Positions 1-5,530 of a stretch of DNA of 5,567 nucleotides are shown piece after piece. Position 1 is the stretch's first letter. The number at the start of each line of letters is the position of its first letter. A program made the position numbers and the translations under genes. The notes under the pieces were generated by a model that made no database searches, was not told the DNA's origin, and was given only the letters and a program-made list of their open reading frames with translations. Source of the stretch: an uncultured Sphingopyxis sp. GTDB taxonomy: Bacteria > Pseudomonadota > Alphaproteobacteria > Sphingomonadales > Sphingomonadaceae. The stretch is from assembly GCA_937957805.1 (NCBI GenBank), contig CALFXW010000208.1, forward strand, positions 1 to 5,567, in the 5' to 3' direction.

Positions 1-269
1 CCTTCGACCAGCACTTCATAGACGGCGCGTACCAATGCTTCGGGAAAATCATGCGCGCGCGCCACATCGGCGGCATGGTCGATAACCTGCGCCTTGCGCC
101 ATTCATCGCGCACCGTGTCACGGCTGGGCTTTATCCGCGCCGCCGCCTCTATATAGCGCATGCGCCGGGCGAGCAGCGTCACAATCTGCGCGTCGAGCGC
201 GTCAATCCCCGCGCGCACTTCTGTCATCGTCGTGCAGTCTTGCGCTGCAACCAAAGAATCATCCTGCAT
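1..269 (-). CDS. Chorismate mutase, AroQ/PchB-like, 3' end cut by window
   Basis: Chorismate mutase of the small all-helical AroQ class converts chorismate to prephenate, the branch step to phenylalanine and tyrosine, in the cytoplasm. Translating the minus strand from the ATG at 269 gives 89 residues, and the frame is still open at the window edge; the family is usually about 90-105 residues. The product aligns without gaps to my recollection of Pseudomonas PchB over the first helix: D11-C12-T13, V18-R19-x-x-I22-D23, a double Arg-Met at 35-37 and R45-I46-K47. R19, R36 and K47 match the PchB active-site residues Arg14, Arg31 and Lys42. The fourth, a Gln near the C-terminus, lies outside the window. 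An in-frame ATG at 305 would add 12 residues (MAKSRALRYGRA); I prefer 269 because PchB-type proteins start just before the D-C-T motif, but neither start has a strong ribosome binding site. Isochorismate-pyruvate lyase activity (siderophore synthesis) cannot be excluded, though no siderophore genes are visible. Confidence 0.88.
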   Translation of the reverse strand, partial: MQDDSLVAAQDCTTMTEVRAGIDALDAQIVTLLARRMRYIEAAARIKPSRDTVRDEWRKAQVIDHAADVARAHDFPEALVRAVYEVLVE

Positions 270-309
270 GGCCCGCCCATAACGAAGGGCGCGCGATTTG
301 GCCATAATG

Positions 310-339
310 CTTGACTTGGCGCGGGTGCATCGCCATAGG
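310..339 (+). promoter_or_regulatory. Candidate sigma-70-type promoter for rpsD
   Basis: CTTGAC at 310-315 (extended as TTGACT to 316) is a perfect match to the alphaproteobacterial -35 pattern. A CATAGG box at 334-339 follows after a 17-base spacer, but it matches the -10 consensus at only three positions. Transcription would start near 346 and give rpsD a leader of about 130 bases. A second TTGACC at 353-358 has no -10 box at a suitable distance. The call rests on pattern and position only. Confidence 0.35.
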
Positions 340-422
340 CGCGCCTTCACATTTGACCCCGCATGAAGGTGAAGCGGTGGTCGCGTATGGCAATTGGTCA
401 TGCGGGTGGCACCTTCAGTTCA

Positions 423-458
423 ACTGCCCTTTCCCCTTTTCGGGGCGTCCGGGGCGGT
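423..458 (+). promoter_or_regulatory. Foldable rpsD leader element
   Basis: An outer stem pairs ACTGCCCT (423-430) with GGGGCGGT (451-458), using two G-T wobbles. It encloses a second stem of CCCC (433-436) with GGGG (442-445) around a TTTTC loop. The structure ends ten bases before the GGAG ribosome binding site at 468-471. S4 represses its own translation through mRNA structures in other bacteria, so an autoregulatory role is conceivable. No specific S4-binding pseudoknot can be recognised here, so the function is inference. Confidence 0.25.
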
Positions 459-477
459 CACACATTTGGAGAATGAC

Positions 478-1089
478 ATGTCAAAGCGCCATAGCGCCAA
501 GTATAAAATTGACCGCCGCATGGGCGAAAACATCTGGGGCCGTCCCAAATCGCCGGTTAACCGCCGCGAATATGGCCCCGGTCAGCATGGTCAGCGCCGC
601 AAGGGCAAGACCAGCGATTATGGTTTGCAGCTGCGCGCCAAGCAAAAGCTCAAGGGCTATTACGGCGACGTCACCGAAAAGCAGTTCAAGCGCGCCTATT
701 TCGAAGCGTCGCGGATGAAGGGTGACACCAGCCAGAACCTCATCGGTCTGCTCGAACGCCGGCTCGACGCGGTGGTTTACCGTTCCAAATGGGCCGCAAC
801 CGTTTTCGCGGCGCGCCAATTGGTCAGCCATGGCCATGTTCTGGTGAACGGCGTGCGTTGCAACATCGCCAGCCGCCAGATCCGCCCCGGCGACGTTATC
901 TCGCTCGGCAAGAAAGCGACCGAAATGGCGGTTGTCGCCGAAGCGATGGCGCTGCCCGAACGCGACCTCACCGATTATATTCAGGTGGACGGCACCAAGG
1001 CGACTTTCGCGCGCGTGCCGACGCTCGATGAAGTGCCCTATCCGGTCAAGATGGAACCCAATCTGGTCGTCGAATTTTATTCGCGCTGA
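478..1089 (+). CDS. rpsD: 30S ribosomal protein S4
   Basis: S4 is a primary 16S rRNA-binding protein that nucleates assembly of the small subunit and helps keep decoding accurate. The product has 203 residues, normal for alphaproteobacterial S4 (about 205). The N-terminal domain (residues 1-92) carries the conserved blocks P34-G35-Q36-H37-G38 and T45-S46-D47-Y48-G49, with Q51-L52-R53 and K55-Q56-K57 following. The S4 RNA-binding domain covers about 93-155, including R95-L96-D97-x-V99-V100-Y101-R102 and S117-H118 leading to V123-N124-G125. It ends in the typical V197-E199-F200-Y201-S202-R203. Only one cysteine (C128) is present, so this is the zinc-free form of S4. The ATG at 478 is chosen because GGAG at 468-471 lies six bases upstream and the N-terminus MSKRHSAKYK matches the family; an in-frame ATG at 394 would add 28 unrelated residues. 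The gene stands alone rather than in a large ribosomal operon, as is usual in alphaproteobacteria, and is followed by a strong terminator. Confidence 0.98.
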   Translation: MSKRHSAKYKIDRRMGENIWGRPKSPVNRREYGPGQHGQRRKGKTSDYGLQLRAKQKLKGYYGDVTEKQFKRAYFEASRMKGDTSQNLIGLLERRLDAVVYRSKWAATVFAARQLVSHGHVLVNGVRCNIASRQIRPGDVISLGKKATEMAVVAEAMALPERDLTDYIQVDGTKATFARVPTLDEVPYPVKMEPNLVVEFYSR

Positions 1090-1113
1090 TTTTTCATCCA
1101 GTTACAAGTTTTG

Positions 1114-1153
1114 GGGGCTGGGCCAGCGATGGTTCGGCCCCTTTGCTTTGTTG
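1114..1153 (+). terminator. Intrinsic terminator of rpsD
   Basis: A 12-pair stem joins 1114-1125 (GGGGCTGGGCCA) to 1130-1141 (TGGTTCGGCCCC), with three G-T wobbles and no mismatch. The loop is GCGA, a GNRA tetraloop. The T-rich run TTTGCTTTGTTG (1142-1153) follows directly. It starts 25 bases after the rpsD stop codon and points in the same direction, so it most likely ends the rpsD transcript and separates it from the lipoprotein gene. Confidence 0.85.
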
Positions 1154-1222
1154 TGATGATGGACACAGCCGATAAATCATGGTTCGATAGGATATTGCAC
1201 AGGAAGCAAGGGGGGCAAATAT

Positions 1223-1657
1223 ATGGTTCGGACATTGGTTTTCGCACTCGCCGCAACGCTTTCACTGACGAGCCTCAGCGCATGCAGCGGCGGCGCATCG
1301 ACGACGACCGTCAGTGCCGATGCGCTTGACCCCAACCTCGCCAATCCGGTGGTGGGTGACCTGTGGGCCGCGCAATTGTCGCATTTCTCCAGCGCCAGCT
1401 TTAGCCAGCCGGGCGGCGAGGCGCAGTCGCAATCCTGGGGATTGTTAAAGGTTGTGGCGGTTGACCCGACCAACATCACCGTCATCACCGAACAGGGCGC
1501 ATGGCCGCAAAAAGAAGGGGCGATTCGCGATCTCGGTGGCACGCTTGCCGACATAAGCTGGGACGAAAGCGAACGCATCAACGTGGTGCGCGCGCAATTG
1601 CCACAGCTCGTCGCGGACGAAAAAATCCTGCAAACTCGGCGGATGGGCGCACAATAG
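1223..1657 (+). CDS. Predicted lipoprotein of unknown function
   Basis: The 144-residue product begins with a lipoprotein signal peptide: R3, then a hydrophobic stretch at 5-17, then the lipobox L18-S19-A20-C21. Signal peptidase II would cut before C21, leaving about 124 residues. Ser at +2 rather than Asp favours the outer membrane under the usual Lol rule. A Ser/Thr-rich linker (about 22-33) precedes a soluble part with no further membrane segment. The stretch around 72-93 (W72-G73-L74-L75-K76-V77-V78, later V86-I87-T88-E89) looks like beta strands, and the C-terminal part (115-144) looks helical and basic. I recognise no family. The ATG at 1223 has a run of six G at 1210-1215 as ribosome binding site, seven bases upstream. 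It lies between the rpsD terminator and the peptidase gene, so it probably has its own promoter; only weak boxes (TTGTTG at 1148, GATAAA at 1171, 17-base spacer) are seen. Confidence 0.8.
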   Translation: MVRTLVFALAATLSLTSLSACSGGASTTTVSADALDPNLANPVVGDLWAAQLSHFSSASFSQPGGEAQSQSWGLLKVVAVDPTNITVITEQGAWPQKEGAIRDLGGTLADISWDESERINVVRAQLPQLVADEKILQTRRMGAQ

Positions 1658-1684
1658 CCGAAAATATTGCCGGAAAATCCCCTT

Positions 1685-1706
1685 GATCCCGCGCGCGCGC
1701 GGGGTC
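1685..1706. repeat. GC-alternating hairpin after the lipoprotein gene
   Basis: A nine-pair stem joins 1685-1693 (GATCCCGCG) to 1698-1706 (CGCGGGGTC), with one T-G wobble and a CGCG loop. The core is twelve alternating C and G bases at 1690-1701. No T run follows on the plus strand, so it is not a canonical intrinsic terminator. It may still pause transcription or protect the 3' end of the lipoprotein mRNA. It lies 28 bases after the lipoprotein stop and about 44 bases before the peptidase start. Confidence 0.5.
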
Positions 1707-1749
1707 TACAGCCGTCGATAAAGTCAGGCTGGAAAAGGGAAGCAGCATC

Positions 1750-3435
1750 ATGATCCGCAACATGTTTTCGCGCCGCCGCTTATGGTGCAACAATGCGCTG
1801 GTGCTGGCCGCCGCTGTCAGCCTTGCCGCGCCCGCTGCGGCGCAGGTGGCGGTGCCCGCCAACCCTGATATCAGCGAAACGACTTTCCGCGACGCGGTGA
1901 CGACATTGTCATCCGACGTTTTTGAAGGGCGGGCCCCCGGCACTCCGGGCGAACAGCGCACGATCGATTATCTGATCCAGCAATTTCAGGCTGCCGGGCT
2001 GCAACCGGGCAATAATGGCAGTTGGACGCAGGATGTGCCGCTGGTGTCGATGACCGCGCGCAGCGTCCAGCCGCTGCGTTTCACCACACCGCATGGGGTG
2101 CAGACGCTCAACTTTGGCGATGATTTTGTCATCGGCAGCTATCGTTTTGTGCCGCAAACGCGCATCGCCAACAGCGACGTTGTCTTCGTTGGCTATGGCA
2201 TCAACGCGCCCGAACGCGGCTGGAATGATTATGCCGGGGTCGATGTGCGCGGCAAGACGGTCGTCATTCTGGTCAATGACCCGGATTGGCAAACCCCGAC
2301 CGTTGGCGGCCAGTTCAATGGCCGCGCCATGACCTATTATGGCCGCTGGACCTATAAGTTTGAGGAGGCTGCACGTCAGGGCGCGGCAGCAGCGATTATC
2401 GTCCACGACACCGAACCGGCCGCTTATGGCTGGAATGTCGTGCGCGCGGGCTGGACCAGCGCGTCCTACTACCCCGATTCGGCCAATAATGGCATGAATG
2501 AGACGCAGGCGAACGGCTGGATGCAGTTGGAACAGGCACGCCACCTGTTCCATTCTGCGGGGCTGGATTTTGACGCGCTGCGCACCCGCGCGGGGGCTGC
2601 GGGTTTCCATGCCGTGCCGCTGACGGGGGTAAAGGCCGACATCAGTTTTGACAGCGACATTGCCCGCACCCCGTCACGCAACGTCGTCGGCATTTTGCCG
2701 GGGCGCACACGGCCCAATGAATATGTGCTTTATACCGGCCATTGGGATCATTTGGGTCGCTGCGAAGCCAATGCAGCGGGCGATGACATCTGCAACGGCG
2801 CGGTCGATAATGCGACAGGCGCGGCAGCACTCATCGCGCTGGCCGGGGCGCAGGCGCGCGCGGGCGCACCCGACCGCAGCCTGGTTTTCCTGGCGGTCAC
2901 TGCAGAGGAATCGGGCCTGCTTGGTTCGCGCTATTATGCCGCCAACCCGATTTTCCCGCTGCATCAAACGGTTGCGGGCATCAACATGGACGCGCTGTCA
3001 CCCACCGGCCCCGCACGCAATGTGACGGTCGTCGGCGCGGGCAAGAGCGAGCTTGAAACCTACCTCCAGCGCGCAGTCGCGGCGGAGGGGCGCTATATCA
3101 GCACCGAACCGACTCCCGAAAAGGGTTATTATTACCGTTCGGACCACTTCAGCCTCGCCAAAGTGGGCGTCCCCATGCTCTATTTTGACGGCGGGGAGGA
3201 TTTGGTGGACGGCGGTGTCGCCGCCGGACGCGCGATGGCGGAGGATTATACCGCCCACCGTTACCACAGCCCCGATGATGAGGTGGAATATATCACCCGC
3301 TGGGACGGCATCATGCTCGACCTGCGGCTATTCTATGACGTCGGGCGGATGCTGGCGATGGATACCGCATGGCCCAATTGGCTGCCGGGGGATGAGTTCC
3401 GCGCCGCACGCGATGCCAGCCGCGCCGGACATTGA
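1750..3435 (+). CDS. Exported M28-family zinc peptidase with PA-type insert
   Basis: This is a predicted aminopeptidase or carboxypeptidase of MEROPS family M28, which removes terminal residues from peptides using two zinc ions outside the cytoplasm. The 561-residue product has a signal peptide: basic 3-10, hydrophobic 16-27, and likely cleavage after A29-A30-A31, before Q32. S7-R8-R9-R10-L11 partly fits the Tat twin-arginine motif. The family block E59-G60-R61-A62-P63-G64-T65-P66-G67 follows, then a PA-like region at about 130-300. The catalytic domain carries all expected residues: H331 and D333 (GHWDHLG), bridging D353 (GAVDNATG), catalytic E386 with zinc ligand E387 (AEESGLLGS), D414 (INMDAL) and H466 (SDHF). 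The exact substrate cannot be read from sequence. The ATG at 1750 is chosen because GGGAAG at 1737-1742 lies seven bases upstream; an ATG at 1762 would remove the first four residues but leave the signal intact. The stop lies eight bases before aguA, suggesting one transcript. Confidence 0.93.
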   Translation: MIRNMFSRRRLWCNNALVLAAAVSLAAPAAAQVAVPANPDISETTFRDAVTTLSSDVFEGRAPGTPGEQRTIDYLIQQFQAAGLQPGNNGSWTQDVPLVSMTARSVQPLRFTTPHGVQTLNFGDDFVIGSYRFVPQTRIANSDVVFVGYGINAPERGWNDYAGVDVRGKTVVILVNDPDWQTPTVGGQFNGRAMTYYGRWTYKFEEAARQGAAAAIIVHDTEPAAYGWNVVRAGWTSASYYPDSANNGMNETQANGWMQLEQARHLFHSAGLDFDALRTRAGAAGFHAVPLTGVKADISFDSDIARTPSRNVVGILPGRTRPNEYVLYTGHWDHLGRCEANAAGDDICNGAVDNATGAAALIALAGAQARAGAPDRSLVFLAVTAEESGLLGSRYYAANPIFPLHQTVAGINMDALSPTGPARNVTVVGAGKSELETYLQRAVAAEGRYISTEPTPEKGYYYRSDHFSLAKVGVPMLYFDGGEDLVDGGVAAGRAMAEDYTAHRYHSPDDEVEYITRWDGIMLDLRLFYDVGRMLAMDTAWPNWLPGDEFRAARDASRAGH

Positions 3436-3443
3436 CCCCAACG

Positions 3444-4421
3444 ATGGCGGATTTGCGCCCCGAATGGGCCGCGCATGAACGGATGTGGATTGGCTTTCCG
3501 GCCATCCCCGCCGAATGGGGCGCGGCGTTCCACAAGGCGCGCGAACAAATCGCCGCCTTTGCCAGCGCGATTGCCGACCATGGGCGCGGCGAACGCGTCA
3601 CATTGGTTTGCAATAGTCCTGCGGATGAGGCGGCGGCCCGCGCGCTCGCCGATGCGACGGTCGAATGTATCGCCGAACCGCTGGGCGATATCTGGCTGCG
3701 CGACACCGCGCCGATCATCTATGGCAGCGGGGCGAACCGCCGCGCGGTGGATTTCGCCTTTAACGGCTGGGGCGGCAAATATGTGATGCCGGGCGATATG
3801 GATGTCGGCGCGCGCCTTGCCGCGCGATATGGCTTTGCGCGCACAGCGGATGCCATGGTGCTCGAAGGGGGGGCGATCGATTGGGATGGCGCGGGGCGCA
3901 TCGTCACGACCGAGCAATGCCTGCTCCACCCCAATCGCAACCCCGGCATGGCGCGCGCGGCGATGGAGGAGAAGCTGCGCGACCATTTGGGTGCGGAGGC
4001 GATTTTATGGTTGGGCGATGGCCTCATCAACGATCATACCGACGGGCATGTCGACAATCTGGCGCGCTGGGTGGGTGACGGCGTGTTGCTCCTGCCGGTG
4101 GCGAGCGGGGGAGATGACCCCAATGCCGCCGTTTATGCCGACGCGATGGCGCGTGCGCGCGCTTTCGGGGTGGAGGTGCGCACCATCCCATCCCCCGGCA
4201 GGGTGGAAATCGGCGGCGCGGTGGCGCCCGCCAGCTATATGAATTTTGCCATCGGCAACCATGTCATCGCCCTGCCCGTATATGGTACGTGCTATGATGA
4301 TGAAGCGGCGGCGACGCTCGCGGACATTTTCCCCGACCATCGCATCGTCCCCCTCCCCTCCGACGCGATATTGTCGGGGGGCGGCAGTTTCCATTGCGCC
4401 AGCCAGCAGGTTCCGCTTTAA
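3444..4421 (+). CDS. aguA: Agmatine deiminase
   Basis: The enzyme hydrolyses agmatine to N-carbamoylputrescine and ammonia, the first step from agmatine towards putrescine, and belongs to the guanidino-group-modifying pentein fold (Porph_PAD family). The 325-residue product has no signal peptide, so it is cytoplasmic, which argues for agmatine rather than protein arginine as substrate. Family blocks in order: R5-P6-E7-W8 with H11-E12-R13, W84-L85-R86-D87-T88, G108-W109-G110-G111-K112, L140-E141-G142-G143, T155-T156-E157-Q158-C159-L160 with N164-R165-N166-P167, T199-D200-G201-H202-V203-D204-N205, A263-S264-Y265-M266-N267-F268, and G312-G313-G314-S315-F316-H317-C318. C318 is the predicted nucleophile, with H202, E141 and D87 assisting. 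Its length is a little under the usual 340-370. The ATG at 3444 gives a family-like N-terminus; a TTG at 3432 overlapping the peptidase stop would add four residues. No clear ribosome binding site is seen, so translation may be coupled to the peptidase gene. The usual partner aguB is not adjacent. Confidence 0.93.
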   Translation: MADLRPEWAAHERMWIGFPAIPAEWGAAFHKAREQIAAFASAIADHGRGERVTLVCNSPADEAAARALADATVECIAEPLGDIWLRDTAPIIYGSGANRRAVDFAFNGWGGKYVMPGDMDVGARLAARYGFARTADAMVLEGGAIDWDGAGRIVTTEQCLLHPNRNPGMARAAMEEKLRDHLGAEAILWLGDGLINDHTDGHVDNLARWVGDGVLLLPVASGGDDPNAAVYADAMARARAFGVEVRTIPSPGRVEIGGAVAPASYMNFAIGNHVIALPVYGTCYDDEAAATLADIFPDHRIVPLPSDAILSGGGSFHCASQQVPL

Positions 4422-4434
4422 CCACCGGCGGGGC

Positions 4435-4442
4435 GGAGGGAG
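4435..4442 (+). promoter_or_regulatory. Strong ribosome binding site of the methyltransferase gene
   Basis: GGAGGGAG sits in the 26-base gap after the aguA stop, with the GGAGG core ending eight bases before the ATG at 4448. It decides the start: the in-frame GTG at 4442 would lie inside this site, and the in-frame ATG at 4394 would leave the site unused. It is the best such site in the window. Confidence 0.75.
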
Positions 4443-4447
4443 TGCAT

Positions 4448-5065
4448 ATGGCAAGTTGGTGGGACAGGCATATGATGCCGCGCCTCATTCGTTATTGTTG
4501 CGCGCAGCCACAGATTATGAAGGCGCGCAGCCACATTGTGCCGCTGGCCAAGGGGGATGTATTTGAACTGGGTTGTGGTGGGGGCATCAACCTGCCCTTT
4601 TATGACCGTTCGGCGCTAAACAGCTTTTCCGGGATAGACCCGACCGAAGCGCTGCTCGACGATAGTCGCCGTCTGACGAGCGAAATGGGCCTCACCGCCG
4701 ATATTCGAGCGGGGGTGGGGGAGGATATTCCCTTTGCCAGCAACAGTTTCGACACGGTGGTGACGACCTTTACGCTATGTTCGGTGCGCGACCCGGCGGC
4801 GGTATTGCACGAAATCCGCCGCATATTGCGACCGGATGGCGTGGCGCTCTTCCTCGAACATGGGGCAGCGCCCGATGCCGATGTCCGCAAATGGCAAGGG
4901 CGGATCGAGCCACTGTGGAAGCATATGGCGGGCAATTGTCATCTGACGCGGCCAATTGGTGCCGCTTACCAATCCGCCGGTTTTCAGACTGAGATTATGG
5001 GCAATCGTTACACCCCCAAAACCCCGCGCCCCTTTGGCTGGATAGAATGGGGTGTGGCGCGCTGA
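4448..5065 (+). CDS. Class I SAM-dependent methyltransferase, METTL7/TMT1-like
   Basis: The 205-residue product has a Rossmann-type methyltransferase fold. Motif I is F39-E40-L41-G42-C43-G44-G45-G46, the ribose-binding acid is D64 (G62-I63-D64), the acidic-loop E92-D93 is next, and the post-motif strand is F101-D102-T103-V104-V105. L127-R128-P129-D130-G131 follows, as in UbiE-like enzymes. The C-terminal half matches my recollection of the animal METTL7 (TMT1) proteins: L110-C111-S112-V113, F135-L136-E137-H138, W157-K158-H159 and N163-C164-H165-L166-T167-R168. Those proteins methylate small thiols, including hydrogen sulfide, but have an N-terminal membrane anchor that is lacking here. The substrate of this protein is unknown; phospholipid or quinone methylation is an alternative. 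The ATG at 4448 is chosen because a strong GGAGG lies at 4435-4439, eight bases upstream; longer readings from 4394 overlap aguA and add non-conserved residues. It follows aguA by 26 bases and probably shares its transcript. Confidence 0.88.
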   Translation: MASWWDRHMMPRLIRYCCAQPQIMKARSHIVPLAKGDVFELGCGGGINLPFYDRSALNSFSGIDPTEALLDDSRRLTSEMGLTADIRAGVGEDIPFASNSFDTVVTTFTLCSVRDPAAVLHEIRRILRPDGVALFLEHGAAPDADVRKWQGRIEPLWKHMAGNCHLTRPIGAAYQSAGFQTEIMGNRYTPKTPRPFGWIEWGVAR

Positions 5066-5114
5066 TATGTTTGGGCGATCAACCCCTCCACCACCGCTTC
5101 ACGGTGCCCCCCCG

Positions 5115-5173
5115 TCCCCGTATCGGGGAGGAATAACCCACCCCCTACCCCCCTCCCGTAAACGGGAGGGGGG
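5115..5173. repeat. Pair of related G/C hairpins
   Basis: The first hairpin pairs TCCCCG (5115-5120) with CGGGGA (5124-5129) around a TAT loop. The second pairs 5148-5158 (CCCCCCTCCCG) with 5163-5173 (CGGGAGGGGGG), 11 pairs with no mismatch around a TAAA loop. Both have the core CCCG-TA-n-CGGG, so they look like two members of one element type. They begin 50 bases after the methyltransferase stop and could block 3' exonucleases or halt transcription, but neither has a T run. Confidence 0.7.
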
Positions 5174-5225
5174 AATAATCTCTGCGCCTCTCTCGTGAAA
5201 CCAGATTCAGGTGCCGTCCCGTTCC

Positions 5226-5298
5226 TATCTCGACACGCTCGATACGAACGGAGTGGAGGGCCTCCCAAACCCCGTTCGTGTCGAGCGAAGTCGAGACA
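5226..5298. repeat. REP-like element, two units in inverted orientation
   Basis: The right arm at 5272-5298 reads CCGTTCGTGTCGAGCGAAG followed by TCGAGACA. The left arm at 5226-5251 is its near reverse complement, with one substitution inside the common CCGTTCGT-n-TCGAGCG part, then a change at the AAG/TG step and one more near the end. The two arms are separated by 20 bases and could fold into one long hairpin. The right unit can also fold alone, pairing CCCC and GTGTC with GACACGGGG (5296-side) with a short bulge. The CGTTCGTGTCGAGCGAAGTC core is a sequence I associate with intergenic repeats of sphingomonads (from memory). Confidence 0.75.
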
Positions 5299-5312
5299 CG
5301 GGGACATATTGT

Positions 5313-5332
5313 GCCCCTGCGAATGCAGGGGC
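5313..5332. repeat. 8-bp stem hairpin, GAAT loop (palindrome unit 1)
   Basis: GCCCCTGC (5313-5320) pairs perfectly with GCAGGGGC (5325-5332) around GAAT. The stem ends in a GC pair step next to the loop, as do the other units downstream, so it looks like the first of a family of five close members. Confidence 0.7.
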
Positions 5333-5366
5333 CTAGTAGCAAAGCATCCTGCCGTGGCGCAGCTAA

Positions 5367-5388
5367 GCTCCTGCTTGCGCAGGAGCAC
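5367..5388. repeat. 8-bp stem hairpin, TTGC loop (palindrome unit 2)
   Basis: GCTCCTGC (5367-5374) pairs perfectly with GCAGGAGC (5379-5386) around TTGC. Read on the minus strand the loop is GCAA, a GNRA loop. The 21 bases at 5368-5388 are repeated exactly at 5400-5420. Confidence 0.75.
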
Positions 5389-5399
5389 AAGTAGGGTTC

Positions 5400-5420
5400 C
5401 TCCTGCTTGCGCAGGAGCAC
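5400..5420. repeat. Exact second copy of unit 2 (palindrome unit 3)
   Basis: All 21 bases are identical to 5368-5388, displaced by 32 bases, with an unrelated 11-base spacer between. The stem here is seven pairs (5400-5406 with 5411-5417) because the flanking base differs. This indicates a recent local duplication of the unit or two insertions of the same element. Confidence 0.75.
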
Positions 5421-5428
5421 GGTGAAGA

Positions 5429-5455
5429 TTCCTGCTGCATACGCCGGAGCAGCAC
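5429..5455. repeat. Degenerate copy of the same palindrome
   Basis: The stretch starts TTCCTGC and ends GCCGGAG then CAGCAC, resembling units 2 and 3 but with a longer middle and broken pairing. CTGCT (5432-5436) can still pair with AGCAG (5448-5452). It looks like a decayed third copy. Confidence 0.4.
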
Positions 5456-5464
5456 CCCATTGTC

Positions 5465-5484
5465 ATCCCCGCGAATGCGGGGAT
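5465..5484. repeat. 8-bp stem hairpin, GAAT loop (palindrome unit 4)
   Basis: ATCCCCGC (5465-5472) pairs perfectly with GCGGGGAT (5477-5484) around GAAT. It is preceded by GTC and followed by CCA, exactly as unit 5 is, so the repeated module is slightly longer than the hairpin itself (about 5462-5487). Confidence 0.75.
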
Positions 5485-5530
5485 CCAGTCACGACGACCT
5501 CAGCGACAAGGCTGACTGTGCGCTCCCGTC

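Noticed and set aside
51..314. 87-codon plus-strand open frame at the window start
   Set aside because: It is the opposite strand of the chorismate mutase gene, whose product aligns clearly with a known family.
1909..2610. 233-codon minus-strand open frame inside the peptidase gene
   Set aside because: It is antisense to a gene with a complete set of catalytic motifs, and its product is low-complexity and unrecognisable.
3432..3446. TTG start for aguA overlapping the peptidase stop
   Set aside because: It would add only four non-conserved residues; the ATG at 3444 gives the family-like N-terminus. Overlap coupling remains possible but is not needed.
3333..3986. 217-codon minus-strand open frame across the peptidase/aguA junction
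   Set aside because: It is antisense to conserved agmatine deiminase blocks; the open frame follows from high GC at third codon positions.
3444..4421. Reading the deiminase as a protein-arginine deiminase of the Porphyromonas type
   Set aside because: There is no signal peptide or extra domain, and the length and blocks fit cytoplasmic agmatine deiminase.
5008..5466. 152-codon open frame on the minus strand across the repeat tail
   Set aside because: It covers the end of the methyltransferase gene and the palindromes, has no ribosome binding site and shows no protein motif; GC-rich repeats leave such frames open by chance.
5486..5518. CAGTCA/TGACTG inverted repeat between the last two palindromes
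   Set aside because: Six pairs with a 21-base loop are within chance expectation and share nothing with the neighbouring units.
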